A stretch of DNA of 37,208 bases from an uncultured Eubacterium sp. (GTDB lineage Bacteria; Bacillota; Clostridia; Lachnospirales; Lachnospiraceae), in contig CANDJC010000038.1 in the NCBI GenBank assembly GCA_947384955.1, positions 1 through 37,208 on the forward strand, in the 5' to 3' direction. Below the pieces are notes generated by a model. It was not told the DNA's origin. It saw nothing but the letters and a program-made list of their open reading frames with translations, and searched no databases. The position numbers were made by a program, and so were the translations under genes. This document shows positions 25,860 to 35,980 of this stretch, in pieces; the stretch's first letter is position 1, and every line of letters begins with the position of its first letter.

Positions 25860-27974
25860 TTACACTTCGAATATCAGGTCTCCGTAAGAAGGCATCGGCC
25901 ACATATCCTTATCCACCATCATCTCCAGTTTATCTACCGGTGCACGCAGCGCTTCCATTGCCTCTTTAATCACATCCCGGTAATAAACTGCCCTGTCGCG
26001 GCCGTCTTCCATTTTAGAGCCGACAGCATCCGCTTCAGTCAGTTTTTTCAGTGCTGCCTTTGTTTCTGCTAACAGTGCTGATACATCCTTTAGCAGCTCT
26101 GTCTGCACGCTGACATCTGCATCGCAGGCCGCCCTCACCCCGTTAATCGAAGCTGCCAGCGCTGTCGTATATTTAATTACCGCCGGAATAATCTGTTTGC
26201 CTGCAATATCAATCATTGCTTTCGCTTCAATGTTAATCATCTTTGCATAAGTCTCGTATTCAATTTCCACACGCGACTCTAATTCTGCCCTCGTAAATAC
26301 ATTAAATTTCTCAAACACAGCAACCGATTTATCTGCTGTATATGCCGGAATTGCATCAACCATAGATTTAATGTTCGGCAGTCCGCGTTTTTCGGCTTCT
26401 GCTACCCACTCGTCCGAATAGCCGTTGCCGTTGAATATGATTTTCTGATGTTCGACAGCGTACTTCTTAATCAAATCATGTACTGCTGTATTGAAATCAT
26501 CCGCTTTTTCTAACACATCGCAGGCCTCTGCAAATGCTTCTGCCACAATTGTATTTAACACTACATTGGACTGGGCAACGGAATCCTGGGAGCCTACCAT
26601 ACGGAATTCAAATTTATTGCCGGTAAACGCAAACGGCGAAGTACGGTTGCGGTCGGTCGCATCCTTGCGGAAATCAGGCAGTGTTTTTACACCCGTTTCT
26701 AACATCTGTCTCTTGATAGAATGCGTAGCCATGCCTGTGCTGACCAGCTGGGAGAATACGTCTTCTAACTGCTCGCCTAAAAATACTGACAGAATTGCCG
26801 GCGGAGCCTCATTCGCACCCAGCCTGTGGTCATTGCCTACATCGGCTGCAGAAGCGCGCAGCAGCTGCGAATGTTCATCTACTGCTTTTACAATACAGGT
26901 CAGTACAAGCAGGAACTGGATATTTTCATGCGGAGTCACTCCCGGGTCTAACAGGTTAATCCCGTCATTGGTTACCAGTGACCAGTTATTATGCTTGCCG
27001 GAACCATTGACTCCAGCAAATGGTTTTTCATGAAGCAGGCACTGCAGTCCGTGGCGCCCTGCTACTTTTTTGAGCGTTTCCATAATCAGATGGTTATCGT
27101 CTACGGCAATGTTGCACTCTGCATAAATCGGAGCCAGCTCGTGCTGCGCCGGAGCCACCTCATTATGCTGTGTTTTTGCAGATACTCCGAGCTTCCACAG
27201 TTCTTTATTGACATCCTTCATATATGCCGCAATGCGCTCGCGGATTGCTCCAAAATAATGGTCATCCATTTCCTGGCCCTTCGGCGGCATTGCCCCAAAT
27301 AATGTGCGTCCTGTAAAGATAAGGTCTTTCCTTTGCAGATATTTCTCCCGGTCTACGATAAAATACTCCTGCTCCGGCCCTACAGACGGAATGACTTTTT
27401 TCGAAGCCGTATTGCCGAATAAACGAATCAGTCTGACTGCCTGCTCGTTAATGGCTTCCATAGAACGCAAAAGAGGCGTTTTCTGGTCGAGCGCTTCTCC
27501 TGTATAAGAACAGAATGCGGTTGGAATACAAAGCGTCGCGCCTGCCGCATCCTGGCGCACAAATGCCGGGGAAGTGCAGTCCCACGCTGTATATCCTCTT
27601 GCCTCAAAGGTTGCGCGTAATCCGCCGGACGGGAAAGAAGAAGCATCCGGTTCCCCTTTAATCAGTTCTTTGCCGGAAAAGCTCATCAATACTTTGCCTG
27701 TCGGCATCGGAGCTGTAATAAAGGAATCGTGTTTTTCAGCAGTTACTCCCGTCAGCGGCTGAAACCAGTGCGTATAATGCGTTGCGCCCTTTTCAATCGC
27801 CCATTCTTTCATTTCATGAGCAACAACGTCAGCGGTTGCAAGGTCTAACTCCGCACCGTTTTCTATAATTTCCCTCATTTTTTTGTAAACTTTTTTCGGT
27901 AACCGTGCCTGCATAACAGAATCATTAAACACATTTTCACCAAAAATATCTGCTACATTGAAATATTCGCTCAT
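25860..27974 (-). CDS. glnN: Glutamine synthetase type III
   Basis: The 704-residue protein is a GSIII (GlnN) enzyme, making glutamine from glutamate, ammonia and ATP. Length, the start [43 protein letters not shown] and [11 protein letters not shown] are characteristic of the type III family of Bacteroides and Clostridia; types I and II are much shorter. The ATG at 27974 follows AAAGGAA seven bases upstream and is preferred over one seven codons earlier. A promoter followed by a terminator-like hairpin lies upstream, so expression may be controlled by attenuation. Enzymes of this type supply glutamine, which is also the amide donor for the two AsnB-like proteins. Confidence 0.96.
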   Translation of the reverse strand: MSEYFNVADIFGENVFNDSVMQARLPKKVYKKMREIIENGAELDLATADVVAHEMKEWAIEKGATHYTHWFQPLTGVTAEKHDSFITAPMPTGKVLMSFSGKELIKGEPDASSFPSGGLRATFEARGYTAWDCTSPAFVRQDAAGATLCIPTAFCSYTGEALDQKTPLLRSMEAINEQAVRLIRLFGNTASKKVIPSVGPEQEYFIVDREKYLQRKDLIFTGRTLFGAMPPKGQEMDDHYFGAIRERIAAYMKDVNKELWKLGVSAKTQHNEVAPAQHELAPIYAECNIAVDDNHLIMETLKKVAGRHGLQCLLHEKPFAGVNGSGKHNNWSLVTNDGINLLDPGVTPHENIQFLLVLTCIVKAVDEHSQLLRASAADVGNDHRLGANEAPPAILSVFLGEQLEDVFSQLVSTGMATHSIKRQMLETGVKTLPDFRKDATDRNRTSPFAFTGNKFEFRMVGSQDSVAQSNVVLNTIVAEAFAEACDVLEKADDFNTAVHDLIKKYAVEHQKIIFNGNGYSDEWVAEAEKRGLPNIKSMVDAIPAYTADKSVAVFEKFNVFTRAELESRVEIEYETYAKMINIEAKAMIDIAGKQIIPAVIKYTTALAASINGVRAACDADVSVQTELLKDVSALLAETKAALKKLTEADAVGSKMEDGRDRAVYYRDVIKEAMEALRAPVDKLEMMVDKDMWPMPSYGDLIFEV

Positions 27975-28026
27975 TCTTATTTCCTTTCTTTCCAATCCTT
28001 AGGAATATGTATGTACGTTTGTCTTA

Positions 28027-28066
28027 TGAAAAAAAACAAGGATGCCCCGTCTGGAACATCCTCGTT
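28027..28066 (-). terminator. Terminator-like hairpin in the glnN leader
   Basis: A 14-bp stem with few mismatches (AACGAGGATG.../...CATCCTTGTT) and a tetraloop AGAC is followed by eight T. It sits between the candidate glnN promoter and the glnN start, and 140 bp after the end of the MBL gene. It could end the MBL transcript or act as an attenuator. Confidence 0.75.
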
Positions 28067-28085
28067 CGTTTTCTTAACTGATATT

Positions 28086-28114
28086 AACATACACTACTTT
28101 TGCTGAAATTACAA
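28086..28114 (-). promoter_or_regulatory. Candidate glnN promoter
   Basis: TTGTAA (28109-28114), a 17-bp spacer and TATGTT (28086-28091), each matching four of six consensus bases. The predicted start would be about 13 bases before the hairpin. Confidence 0.45.
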
Positions 28115-28205
28115 GACTTTATTTCATTTTCAGTAATCATTTGCATTTCTTTTCTCTTATTTAACCGATTTTGGGCAAATTTGCTAAATCCAAATCTCAA
28201 AATAA

Positions 28206-29003
28206 TTAAGCACAAATCATCTGCGAAGCCTCACTCCTTTTTGCCACATAAATCGGAAAATCATCCCCTTTATACGGATTCTCCCCCATTGACACCTCCA
28301 GCCGCACGGTTTCATAAGCCAGCTCCGCATAGTTATTCTCCTTGCTTAAATGCCCTAAGACAACCGCTTTAAAACGGTCATGCAAAAGCCGTCCCAACAG
28401 CTGGCCGGAGAGGACATTCGATAAATGCCCTCTGTCGCCCAGTATGCGCTGCTTGAGCGGATAAGGATAACTCCCTGTCTGGAGCATGCGCACATCATGA
28501 TTTGCCTCTAACAGCAGAATATCCAGGTTCTGCAGTTCACTTATCATAGAATCGTCGTATTTTCCAAGGTCCGTAATCACGCCGATTTTCTGGCTGTCTG
28601 TTTTCATAATATATGCTACCGGGTCTGCTGCATCATGAGAAATGGAAATCGGATGCACCGTCATATCCCCAATCTGAAAATCCTGGCCCGGAATGACCGG
28701 ATTCAGTAAAGATTCATCAATTTTTCCAACTGATTTTACCGAAAGCACAGCGTCGAGCGTTGCTTTTGTGCCATAAATCGGAAGGCCGTAGCGTCTTGCT
28801 ATGACGCCAAGTCCCGCAATATGGTCAATATGTTCATGGGTCACCAGTACAGCTTTCATCTCACTGGTTTTGAGTCCCGCAGAATTTAATCCCGTTTCAA
28901 TGCGCTTTCCGCTGATTCCTGCATCCACCAGCAGATGGGAATCCGCTGTTCCTACGCAGATACAGTTCCCGCTGCTGCCGCTTGCTATGCTGCATAATTC
29001 CAT
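28206..29003 (-). CDS. MBL-fold metallohydrolase, WalJ/YycJ-like
   Basis: The 265-residue protein has the start MELCSIASGSSGNCICVG typical of the YycJ/WalJ group and the metallo-beta-lactamase motif THEHIDH (His56, His58, Asp60, His61). YycJ-type proteins are thought to be nucleases linked to DNA repair or cell-wall regulation in Firmicutes. The ATG lies one base after the stop of the FtsA-like gene, so it is coupled to it. No secretion signal. Confidence 0.9.
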   Translation of the reverse strand: MELCSIASGSSGNCICVGTADSHLLVDAGISGKRIETGLNSAGLKTSEMKAVLVTHEHIDHIAGLGVIARRYGLPIYGTKATLDAVLSVKSVGKIDESLLNPVIPGQDFQIGDMTVHPISISHDAADPVAYIMKTDSQKIGVITDLGKYDDSMISELQNLDILLLEANHDVRMLQTGSYPYPLKQRILGDRGHLSNVLSGQLLGRLLHDRFKAVVLGHLSKENNYAELAYETVRLEVSMGENPYKGDDFPIYVAKRSEASQMICA

Positions 29004-29004
29004 A

Positions 29005-32000
29005 TTAGCTTTCCTTCCAATAAATATTTATTTTATCTCCCGGATGCAGCAGCTGGGTATACTGTGCATCCACGCCGTTTACTTCTGTTTTCAGCATGCG
29101 TCCCTTAGCCTGCGACAAATCAAACTGAATGTGTTCAAAAATATCTATAAATATAAACTCTTTTTTATTTTTTAAAGTAACGGTTTCGCCATTAATTATA
29201 ACCTGGAACGGCCTGTCTGCCTCCGGCTGCTGCGCCGATTCCTGTGTCCCGGCCTCTGCGGCTGCTGCTTCCTTCCCAGATACAGACTGCGGCGCCGCTC
29301 CTGATGACGACAGACTCTGCTGCGATACTGATACCGTGACCGCCGGTGCTGGCTGCTGTGCCTGTGCGGAGTCTGCATTTCTTCCTGATGCTGGCTGCGC
29401 TGCAGTATCTGCTCCTGACAAATGCTGTACCGCAGTGCCTGCTCCGGCTGGCTGCTGTGCCTGTACGGAGTCTGTATTTCTTCCTGATGCTGGCTGCGCT
29501 GCAGTATCTGCTCCTGACAAATGCTGTACTGCAGAGTCTGTTTCTGACGGCTGCTGTGCCTGTGCGGAGTCTGTATTTCTTCCTGATACTGGCTGCACTG
29601 CAGAATCTGCTCCTGACAAATGCTGTATCTGTGCAGATTTCATGCTGCTTCCAGATACACGCTGTACCGCGGAATCTGTTTCTGACGGCTGCTGTACCTG
29701 TGCAGATTTAACACTGCTTTCTGATATATGCTGTGCTGCAGAATCTGATGACGGCTCTGGCTGACGCTGTACTGCTGCAGAATCTGATGCCAGATTCTCT
29801 GACGGCTGCGCACTGTCTGCTGTCATTTTCATACCGCCTCCTGATGACGGCTGTACTGCTGGAACTGACTCTGCATTACTCTCACTGTGCTGTGCGCTCT
29901 CTGCTGCGACTGTTTCTGCGCTGCTGTCCGGCACTTGTGCTGCTCCGGCTCTGTTTTGCGATTCCGCTGGCTGGCTCCCGCCATCTCCTCTTTCTGTTAT
30001 ATGCGCAGACAGTTTTACTGCTCCGGCTTTATCATCCTGTCTCTCCGATGCCTGTTTCGGAACCGCTGGCGAAATCTGTACTGCTCCTGTACCACCGCTT
30101 CCTGATTCTGCCAGAACTGCCTGGCCGCTTCCGGCTCCATTCATTGAATTCTCCAGAGAGGCCTGTCCGCTATCGGCTCCGTTCATCGAATTCTCCAGAA
30201 CTGCCTGGCTGCCTGCAGCTCCATTCATTGAATTCTCCATGACTGACTGGCCGCTTCCAGCTGCGTTCGCTGGTTTTCCCATGACTGACTGGCCGTTTGC
30301 AGCTGCGTTTAGCGCTTCAGCCTGAGAAGCCTGTCCCATTCCAGTCCCGGCTCCCTGCACACCCGGTTTCGTTTCAGCCGTATCTGCACGTTTTTCGGAT
30401 ACCGTTTCAGCTGCCGCTCTTTCCGGCTGGTTCGGCGCTGCAGATGGTTCGGCAGATACACGCTGCGGCGTATTCACCATATCGGTAAACGCCTTGCCAA
30501 ACACATCCTGCCCTGGCTGTGCCGGAACCGGAATATCCCTTACGGCTGCCTGAGAAGCCTGCAGCTGCGGCAGTGAAAGGATGGCTGACTGGCCTTCGGC
30601 TTTTTTCGTTGTCTTTTTTGTCTCTAAATCCGGCACTCTTTTTGGCGGAGCATCTGGATAGACATCCTGCGGCGTGGAACGGTAGGAAAGCACCTTCCAG
30701 TCTACGCTGAAGTTTTCGTATACAAGCGCCTGCAGGTCTTCGACCCGGTTATTGACTAAAATATCCGCATCCGTATCCAGCTCTACGTCCATAAATTCCG
30801 CCAGCTGCTCTACCGTATAAAAGCTTCTTGTAACAATTGCGTCATTTTCTTTTATTTCATAAGTCGGAGGCTCTAAAATCCCGTTTACTTCTACATACCG
30901 CGGGCACGTTATCAGCTTGCCGTTTACTTCAAATGTAATCGTAGAGCTGTGATATTCTTCCAGCTGTCCGACCATATAATGAGCCTCCCTGCCTGCAGTA
31001 GACGGCTCGATGGTAATATCACAGTTTGGCTCAATTGGCGTATTAATCGAAGCCGGACGGTCATTCATGCGGATAATGGCTGCTTCTCCGGCATCTCCGC
31101 GCACAATTCTCGGCCTGCCATTGACCGTAAAATTAATCTCCCGCCCGCGCTTTGGAAACAGCTGGTCATTCGGAAATCCGGCCTGAATCGCAGCGTCTAC
31201 AATGGTCAGTTTGTTGTTGTCATACAGTTTTAACCGTTCGCCGTTAAAACGCACCATAATAAAGTTATTTTTCTGCTCATAATAGTTCAGGCAGATACCA
31301 ATCGGTGTGACGAGCAGCGGGTCTTTGACGATTTCTTCCTGCAAAAAAGTAACTTCTTTTAATACTTCCGCACCGCGCAGGGCTACGCGTTCCTGAGGCA
31401 GCTCGAGCTTTTTGGCCAGCATTTCATCAAAGCCGTGTATCTTTCCGCCGCCGCCTACGATAAAGGTCGCGCTGACGCTCTGCTCGCCGTTTAATTCCCT
31501 GATTTTTTCTGCTACATCCGTAGACATTTTATCCACTAACGGCTCAGTCAGCTTCCATACCTCTTCTGCGGTAATGGTATGCTTTAAGCTCATGATATCT
31601 TCAAATTCGATTTCCTCATCTGTAGCTGCTGAGAGCTTGATATGCTCTGCCATTTTAAAATCAACCAGATAATGCTGCACAATCATTTCTGTCAGTTCGT
31701 CTCCGGCAAACGGTATCATGCCGTACGCTATAATGCTTCCGTCTCTGGTCAGGGAAATATCGGACGTACCCGCGCCCACATCCACCAGCGCAATATTCAG
31801 CATACGGAAATTTTCCGGAATCGCAACATCAATGGCTGCAATCGGCTCCAGCGTCATATTTGCAACTGTAAGCCCCGCAAATCCGACTGCCATATACAGC
31901 CCGTCCACAACGTCTTCCGGCAGAAATGTTACAATAATTTTGGCTGAAATCTTATCTGCTTTGTGGCTTTCGATATTCGAAAAAATCTCGTCATTGATAT

Positions 32001-32463
32001 AGTATTTCATGACAGAATAGCCTACACAGTAAAATTTATACTTGGTATCGTTTTCTTCTTTTAATTCCTGAGCCGCCTTATCTACGCCCAGAAGCTCCAG
32101 CGTGTGGATATGCTCGCCTGTCACGACGGTTTCTTCCGGGAACTCATATTCCACATAGGTTGTCACGGTCTTTAATACACGTCCGGCAGCTGCGATGCAG
32201 ACCTCTGTCAGCTCCTGCCCAATCTGGTCTTCCAGCTTTTCTTTGATAACCGAAATCGTGCGGCCGACACGCCCGATATCATGAATCTGGCCGTCGAGCA
32301 TAGCCCTTGTCTCGTGCTCCATGGCGTACTGTGCGACTACGATAAATTCCTTGTCTTCTTTATAACCTACTGTGCCTACTACATTGCGCGTACCGATATC
32401 CAGTCCGAATACATATTCAATCTTCTTTTGTGTGTCTTCTTCCTGTCCGCGTACTCTTTGCAT
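29005..32463 (-). CDS. FtsA-like actin-fold protein with long repetitive tail
   Basis: From the ATG at 32463 the product has 1152 residues. The actin-like ATPase part shows FGLDIGTRNVVG near 20, VDVGAGTSDISL near 220 and IVGGGGKIHGF near 330, as in FtsA/PilM-type proteins, with no transmembrane helix. Next comes a region of beta-grasp-like segments (to about 600), then about 470 residues of low complexity rich in S, A, Q, G, and a C-terminal ubiquitin-like segment (IINGETVTLKNKKEF... LLHPGDKINIYW). AAAGGAGA lies seven bases before the ATG. The frame is continuous with coaE upstream without a stop. A role in cell division or shape is inferred from the family. Confidence 0.85.
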   Translation of the reverse strand: MQRVRGQEEDTQKKIEYVFGLDIGTRNVVGTVGYKEDKEFIVVAQYAMEHETRAMLDGQIHDIGRVGRTISVIKEKLEDQIGQELTEVCIAAAGRVLKTVTTYVEYEFPEETVVTGEHIHTLELLGVDKAAQELKEENDTKYKFYCVGYSVMKYYINDEIFSNIESHKADKISAKIIVTFLPEDVVDGLYMAVGFAGLTVANMTLEPIAAIDVAIPENFRMLNIALVDVGAGTSDISLTRDGSIIAYGMIPFAGDELTEMIVQHYLVDFKMAEHIKLSAATDEEIEFEDIMSLKHTITAEEVWKLTEPLVDKMSTDVAEKIRELNGEQSVSATFIVGGGGKIHGFDEMLAKKLELPQERVALRGAEVLKEVTFLQEEIVKDPLLVTPIGICLNYYEQKNNFIMVRFNGERLKLYDNNKLTIVDAAIQAGFPNDQLFPKRGREINFTVNGRPRIVRGDAGEAAIIRMNDRPASINTPIEPNCDITIEPSTAGREAHYMVGQLEEYHSSTITFEVNGKLITCPRYVEVNGILEPPTYEIKENDAIVTRSFYTVEQLAEFMDVELDTDADILVNNRVEDLQALVYENFSVDWKVLSYRSTPQDVYPDAPPKRVPDLETKKTTKKAEGQSAILSLPQLQASQAAVRDIPVPAQPGQDVFGKAFTDMVNTPQRVSAEPSAAPNQPERAAAETVSEKRADTAETKPGVQGAGTGMGQASQAEALNAAANGQSVMGKPANAAGSGQSVMENSMNGAAGSQAVLENSMNGADSGQASLENSMNGAGSGQAVLAESGSGGTGAVQISPAVPKQASERQDDKAGAVKLSAHITERGDGGSQPAESQNRAGAAQVPDSSAETVAAESAQHSESNAESVPAVQPSSGGGMKMTADSAQPSENLASDSAAVQRQPEPSSDSAAQHISESSVKSAQVQQPSETDSAVQRVSGSSMKSAQIQHLSGADSAVQPVSGRNTDSAQAQQPSETDSAVQHLSGADTAAQPASGRNTDSVQAQQPAGAGTAVQHLSGADTAAQPASGRNADSAQAQQPAPAVTVSVSQQSLSSSGAAPQSVSGKEAAAAEAGTQESAQQPEADRPFQVIINGETVTLKNKKEFIFIDIFEHIQFDLSQAKGRMLKTEVNGVDAQYTQLLHPGDKINIYWKES
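29351..29647 (-). repeat. Three 99-bp in-frame tandem repeats
   Basis: Copies begin at 29351, 29450 and 29549 with the shared block GGCTGCTGTGCCTGT (plus strand) and encode a 33-residue unit around TDSAQAQQP, TAVQHLSGAD and TAAQPASGRN. A diverged further copy starts near 29687. Confidence 0.8.
30118..30285 (-). repeat. 42-bp in-frame tandem repeats
   Basis: GAATTCTCC recurs at 30146, 30188 and 30230 with a 42-bp period, giving 14-residue units of the type AGSGQAVLENSMNG in the FtsA-like protein. Confidence 0.8.
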
Positions 32464-33069
32464 TTTTCTGTCTCCTTTATCATTTAACAGCTGCGCCAGC
32501 TGCAGATAAACCTGCGAAATCGGCCCGTTATTGTCGATAATGACCTGGCAGTGCCTGCGGTATTCGCCTTCCGGCAGCTGTGCCGCAAACATCTGGGCAA
32601 TCTTTTCATCCGAATAGCCGCGGTTTTCAATCAGCCTCTTCCTGCGGTTTTCCTCGGTCACATAGACATACCATAATTCATCACAGATTTTATCATATCC
32701 ATCTTCGATTAAAAGAGCTGCTTCCAGCACAACATAATCTGTCGAGCCGCTGCGGCGCTCCTTTTCTACTTCTTTTAGAATATATTCCTTTACTGCAGGG
32801 TGGACGATGCTGTTTAATTTTTCCCGCTTTTCATCGTCCGCAAAAATAATCTCTGCCAGACGCTGCCTGTTGAATCTGCCATTGTGAAGCCAGATTTTCT
32901 CCTGGGCAAATTCTTTCTGCAGCCTCACATAGCAGTCAAACCCCGGTTCCATGATTTCATGGGCTGTTTCATCCGCAATCAGCGTCCTGACCCTGTAATT
33001 TTTCCTCAGATAGGCAAGTATCGTGGATTTGCCAGAACCGACACCGCCCGTAATCCCTATAAACTTCAT
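32464..33069 (-). CDS. coaE: Dephospho-CoA kinase, without its own stop codon
   Basis: The 202 codons from the ATG at 33069 encode a complete CoaE: P-loop GITGGVGSGKST at residues 5-16, ADETAHEI, VLEAALLIEDGYDKI and VYVTEENRRKRLIENRGYS. The enzyme phosphorylates dephospho-CoA in the last step of CoA synthesis. AAGGGTG lies upstream of this ATG; an in-frame ATG twelve codons earlier has no ribosome site. No stop codon occurs before the FtsA-like ATG at 32463, so translation would run on into a fusion of about 1354 residues. The end I give is the last codon before that ATG. Confidence 0.85.
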
Positions 33070-33108
33070 TCCGTTCACCCTTCCGGCAGTACGCCGCTTT
33101 TCCATTGA

Positions 33109-35958
33109 TTACTTGGCCTCATACCAGTTTGTACCGGCATGCATGTCAATCTCTAATGCAACCGCAAGCTCTGCCGCATGCTGCATCTCCTCTTCCAGAA
33201 TTTTTGATACCTGAGCCTGCTCGTCCTTCGCAGTTTCCACAAGCAGCTCGTCATGCACCTGTAAAATCAGCCGGGACTTCAGCCCCTGCGCTGACAGCCT
33301 GTCATGCACACGGTTCATCGCTATTTTAATAATATCCGCAGCCGTGCCCTGGATTGGCGAATTCATCGCGACGCGTTCTCCAAACGAACGCTGCATAAAA
33401 TTGCTCGACTTCAGCTCCGGGACCGGACGGATTCTGCCAAACATCGAAGCTGCTTTTCCGGTTTCCTTTGCATCAGCCACCATTTTATCCAAAAATGCCT
33501 TGACTCCCGGATAGGTCTTAAAATACTGTTCGATATAGTCCTGCGCTTCTTTTTTGGATATGCTCAAATCCTGGCTTAAGCCAAACGAGCTGATTCCGTA
33601 TACAATCCCGAAATTCACGGCCTTCGCATTTCTGCGCTGCAGGTCCGTCACCTCGTCAAACGGGATATGAAACACCTGGGATGCTGTTATCCGGTGAATA
33701 TCCTGAGCTTCTTTGTACGCCTGAATCAGATTTTCATCCGCAGACATATGTGCTAACACACGCAGCTCAATCTGAGAATAATCCGCATCCAGAAAAATAT
33801 ATCCTTCCTCAGGCAGAAATACCTTCCGTATCAGCCGCCCGAGCTCCATCCGTATCGGGATATTCTGCAGATTCGGCTCTGTGCTGCTTAACCGCCCGGT
33901 TGCCGTAATCGTCTGGTTAAACGTGGTATGAATCCGGCTGTCCGGCCCGATAAATGCTGCCAGTCCGTCTGCATAGGTGGATTTTAATTTTGCCAGCTGG
34001 CGGTATTCCAGAATCTGCGCTACAAACGGATATTCCGGCGCCAGCTTGTCTAACACATCCGCAGCGGTAGAATAGCCTGTTTTCGTTTTCTTGCCATAAG
34101 GCATTTTCAGCTTTTCAAATAAAATAACACCCAGCTGCTTTGGTGAATTGATATTAAATGTTTCTCCTGCGCCTTCATAAATCTGCTGCTCGAGCTCTTC
34201 GATACGCTCTTTTAGCTTGTCCCCGTAGGCTTCCAGCTCTCCTGCCTCAATGCGGATGCCCGCTTTTTCCATATCGGAAAGTGTATACACAAGCGGCATT
34301 TCAATCGAATCAAACAGGCTGCGCATCCCTGCCTCATCTAACTGCTGCATCAGAATATCCGCTGCCTGATACGCCGTCAGCGCCGGATAGCAGACTGCCT
34401 CTAAAAACTGCCGCGGCTGCTGTCTGACAGCTCCCTGCAAGGACGTTTTGCCAAGCAGCGTGCTTTTAGACGGATACATCTGTCCGAGATAATCTTTGGC
34501 AATGTCTTCATATGGATATTCATTTTTCAGAGGATTTAGCAGATAGGCTGCAATCATCACGTCAAACAGCTGTTTCTGCGGCGGGATATCAATATGCTTT
34601 AATTCCTGCTTGATATCAAACGAAGCCACACGGTTTCCAGCTGTCAGAATCTGCGCAAAATGCCGCAGCAAAACCGGTGCTTCTAAAAATTGTCCGTCTT
34701 CTTGCGCTTTTCCTGATACCGCTTCACTGCTCACCGCCGCCTGCCCGCCTGCTGCCGATGCCGTCTGTCCGCTGCCCACTGGTACTGCCTGTCCGTTATC
34801 TGCCGCCTGTCCGCTGCCTGCGGATGCCGCCTCACTGCTTTTGACAGCATCCGCCCTGTTTTCAGCCATTCCGCCTGCCAATGTATATTCATATGGACTG
34901 CATGGTATAAAATAGACTTCCTCCTCAGAAAGCACCGCCGCAAGCCCGTATAAAATACCCCTGTCTTCTGCAAGCTGCACCGCTGATTTTTCGGATTTTT
35001 TTAACTGTTCCAGTATTTTTTCTGCTTTAGCAGCATCTGTCACCAGCTGAAACGCATCTGCTGCCTTGTTTTTATCTGCTGTCTGTGCCTGTCCCTGAAA
35101 CTTAGAAAGCATGTTTTTAAATTCCAGCCTCCTGCAGATTTCATACGCTTCCTGTGTATACAGGCTGCCCAGCTTTGCATCCGCCAGGTCATACGCAATA
35201 TCGGCATGAATGTCTATGGTAACCAGTTTTTTAGAAAACTGCGCCTTCTCGTAATTATCCCGAAACGACTCCCGGACTTTCGATTTTGACATTTCATCTA
35301 TGTGCGCATATGCGTTTTCGATGCTTCCATACTGGCTGATTATTTTAACAGCCGTCTTTTCCCCGATACCCGGCACACCCGGCACATTGTCTGAGGAATC
35401 ACCCATAAGCGCTTTGACATCGATAAACGCATCCGGCGTTACACCGTATTTTTCCATTACCTGCGCTGCATGATAATCTTCTACTTCCGTTCCCGTTTTT
35501 TTTGTCTTTGGAATTCTGATTTTGATATGCTCAGAAGCAAGCTGCAGAAGGTCCCGGTCACCCGATACAACAGACACCAAAAGTCCCATAGCCTCACAGC
35601 GCTTTGCAATCGTCCCTAACAGGTCATCTGCTTCATAACCCGCCTTTTCTACCATCGTAACGCCCATGGCTTTCAGCATTTCTTTCATAACCGGAACCTG
35701 TTCGCGAAGCTCCGGCGCCATTGGTTTTCTTGTCCCTTTATAATCCGCATACATTTTATGGCGGAATGTCGGGGCGCTTACATCAAAGGCAACCGTCAGA
35801 TAGTCCGGCTGCTCTTCATCTAAGATACGAAATAAAATATTTAAAAATCCATAGACTGCATTTGTATGCAGACCTTCGGAATTCGACAGCTCCGGAATGC
35901 CGAAAAAAGCCCTGTTCAGTATGCTGTGCCCGTCGATTAATACCAGCTTTTCGCTCAT
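33109..35958 (-). CDS. polA: DNA polymerase I
   Basis: The 949-residue protein has an N-terminal 5'-3' exonuclease (LIDGHSILNRAFFG, GVPGIGEKTA), a degenerate 3'-5' exonuclease region and a full polymerase domain: DADYSQIELR (motif A), RRNAKAVNFGIVYG (motif B) and QVHDELL (motif C). The first DxE pair of the proofreading site is missing, as in many Firmicutes Pol I, so proofreading is unlikely. A low-complexity stretch with repeated GSGQ-like units (about residues 370-430) is inserted in the middle region. The ATG at 35958 has AAGGAG six bases upstream. Confidence 0.96.
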   Translation of the reverse strand: MSEKLVLIDGHSILNRAFFGIPELSNSEGLHTNAVYGFLNILFRILDEEQPDYLTVAFDVSAPTFRHKMYADYKGTRKPMAPELREQVPVMKEMLKAMGVTMVEKAGYEADDLLGTIAKRCEAMGLLVSVVSGDRDLLQLASEHIKIRIPKTKKTGTEVEDYHAAQVMEKYGVTPDAFIDVKALMGDSSDNVPGVPGIGEKTAVKIISQYGSIENAYAHIDEMSKSKVRESFRDNYEKAQFSKKLVTIDIHADIAYDLADAKLGSLYTQEAYEICRRLEFKNMLSKFQGQAQTADKNKAADAFQLVTDAAKAEKILEQLKKSEKSAVQLAEDRGILYGLAAVLSEEEVYFIPCSPYEYTLAGGMAENRADAVKSSEAASAGSGQAADNGQAVPVGSGQTASAAGGQAAVSSEAVSGKAQEDGQFLEAPVLLRHFAQILTAGNRVASFDIKQELKHIDIPPQKQLFDVMIAAYLLNPLKNEYPYEDIAKDYLGQMYPSKSTLLGKTSLQGAVRQQPRQFLEAVCYPALTAYQAADILMQQLDEAGMRSLFDSIEMPLVYTLSDMEKAGIRIEAGELEAYGDKLKERIEELEQQIYEGAGETFNINSPKQLGVILFEKLKMPYGKKTKTGYSTAADVLDKLAPEYPFVAQILEYRQLAKLKSTYADGLAAFIGPDSRIHTTFNQTITATGRLSSTEPNLQNIPIRMELGRLIRKVFLPEEGYIFLDADYSQIELRVLAHMSADENLIQAYKEAQDIHRITASQVFHIPFDEVTDLQRRNAKAVNFGIVYGISSFGLSQDLSISKKEAQDYIEQYFKTYPGVKAFLDKMVADAKETGKAASMFGRIRPVPELKSSNFMQRSFGERVAMNSPIQGTAADIIKIAMNRVHDRLSAQGLKSRLILQVHDELLVETAKDEQAQVSKILEEEMQHAAELAVALEIDMHAGTNWYEAK
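34700..34865 (-). repeat. Low-complexity insertion in polA
   Basis: This part encodes Ala/Gly/Ser/Gln-rich units (AGSGQAADNGQ, VGSGQTASAAGGQ) unlike the rest of Pol I and very like the GSGQ units of the FtsA-like protein two genes downstream. Confidence 0.7.
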
Positions 35959-35980
35959 GAATAACTCCTTTGACTGCTTA

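Noticed and set aside
29129-30242. Long plus-strand ORFs rich in cysteine or leucine opposite the FtsA-like tail
   Set aside because: They are shadows of the low-complexity repeats; all repeat frames stay open because of the biased sequence.
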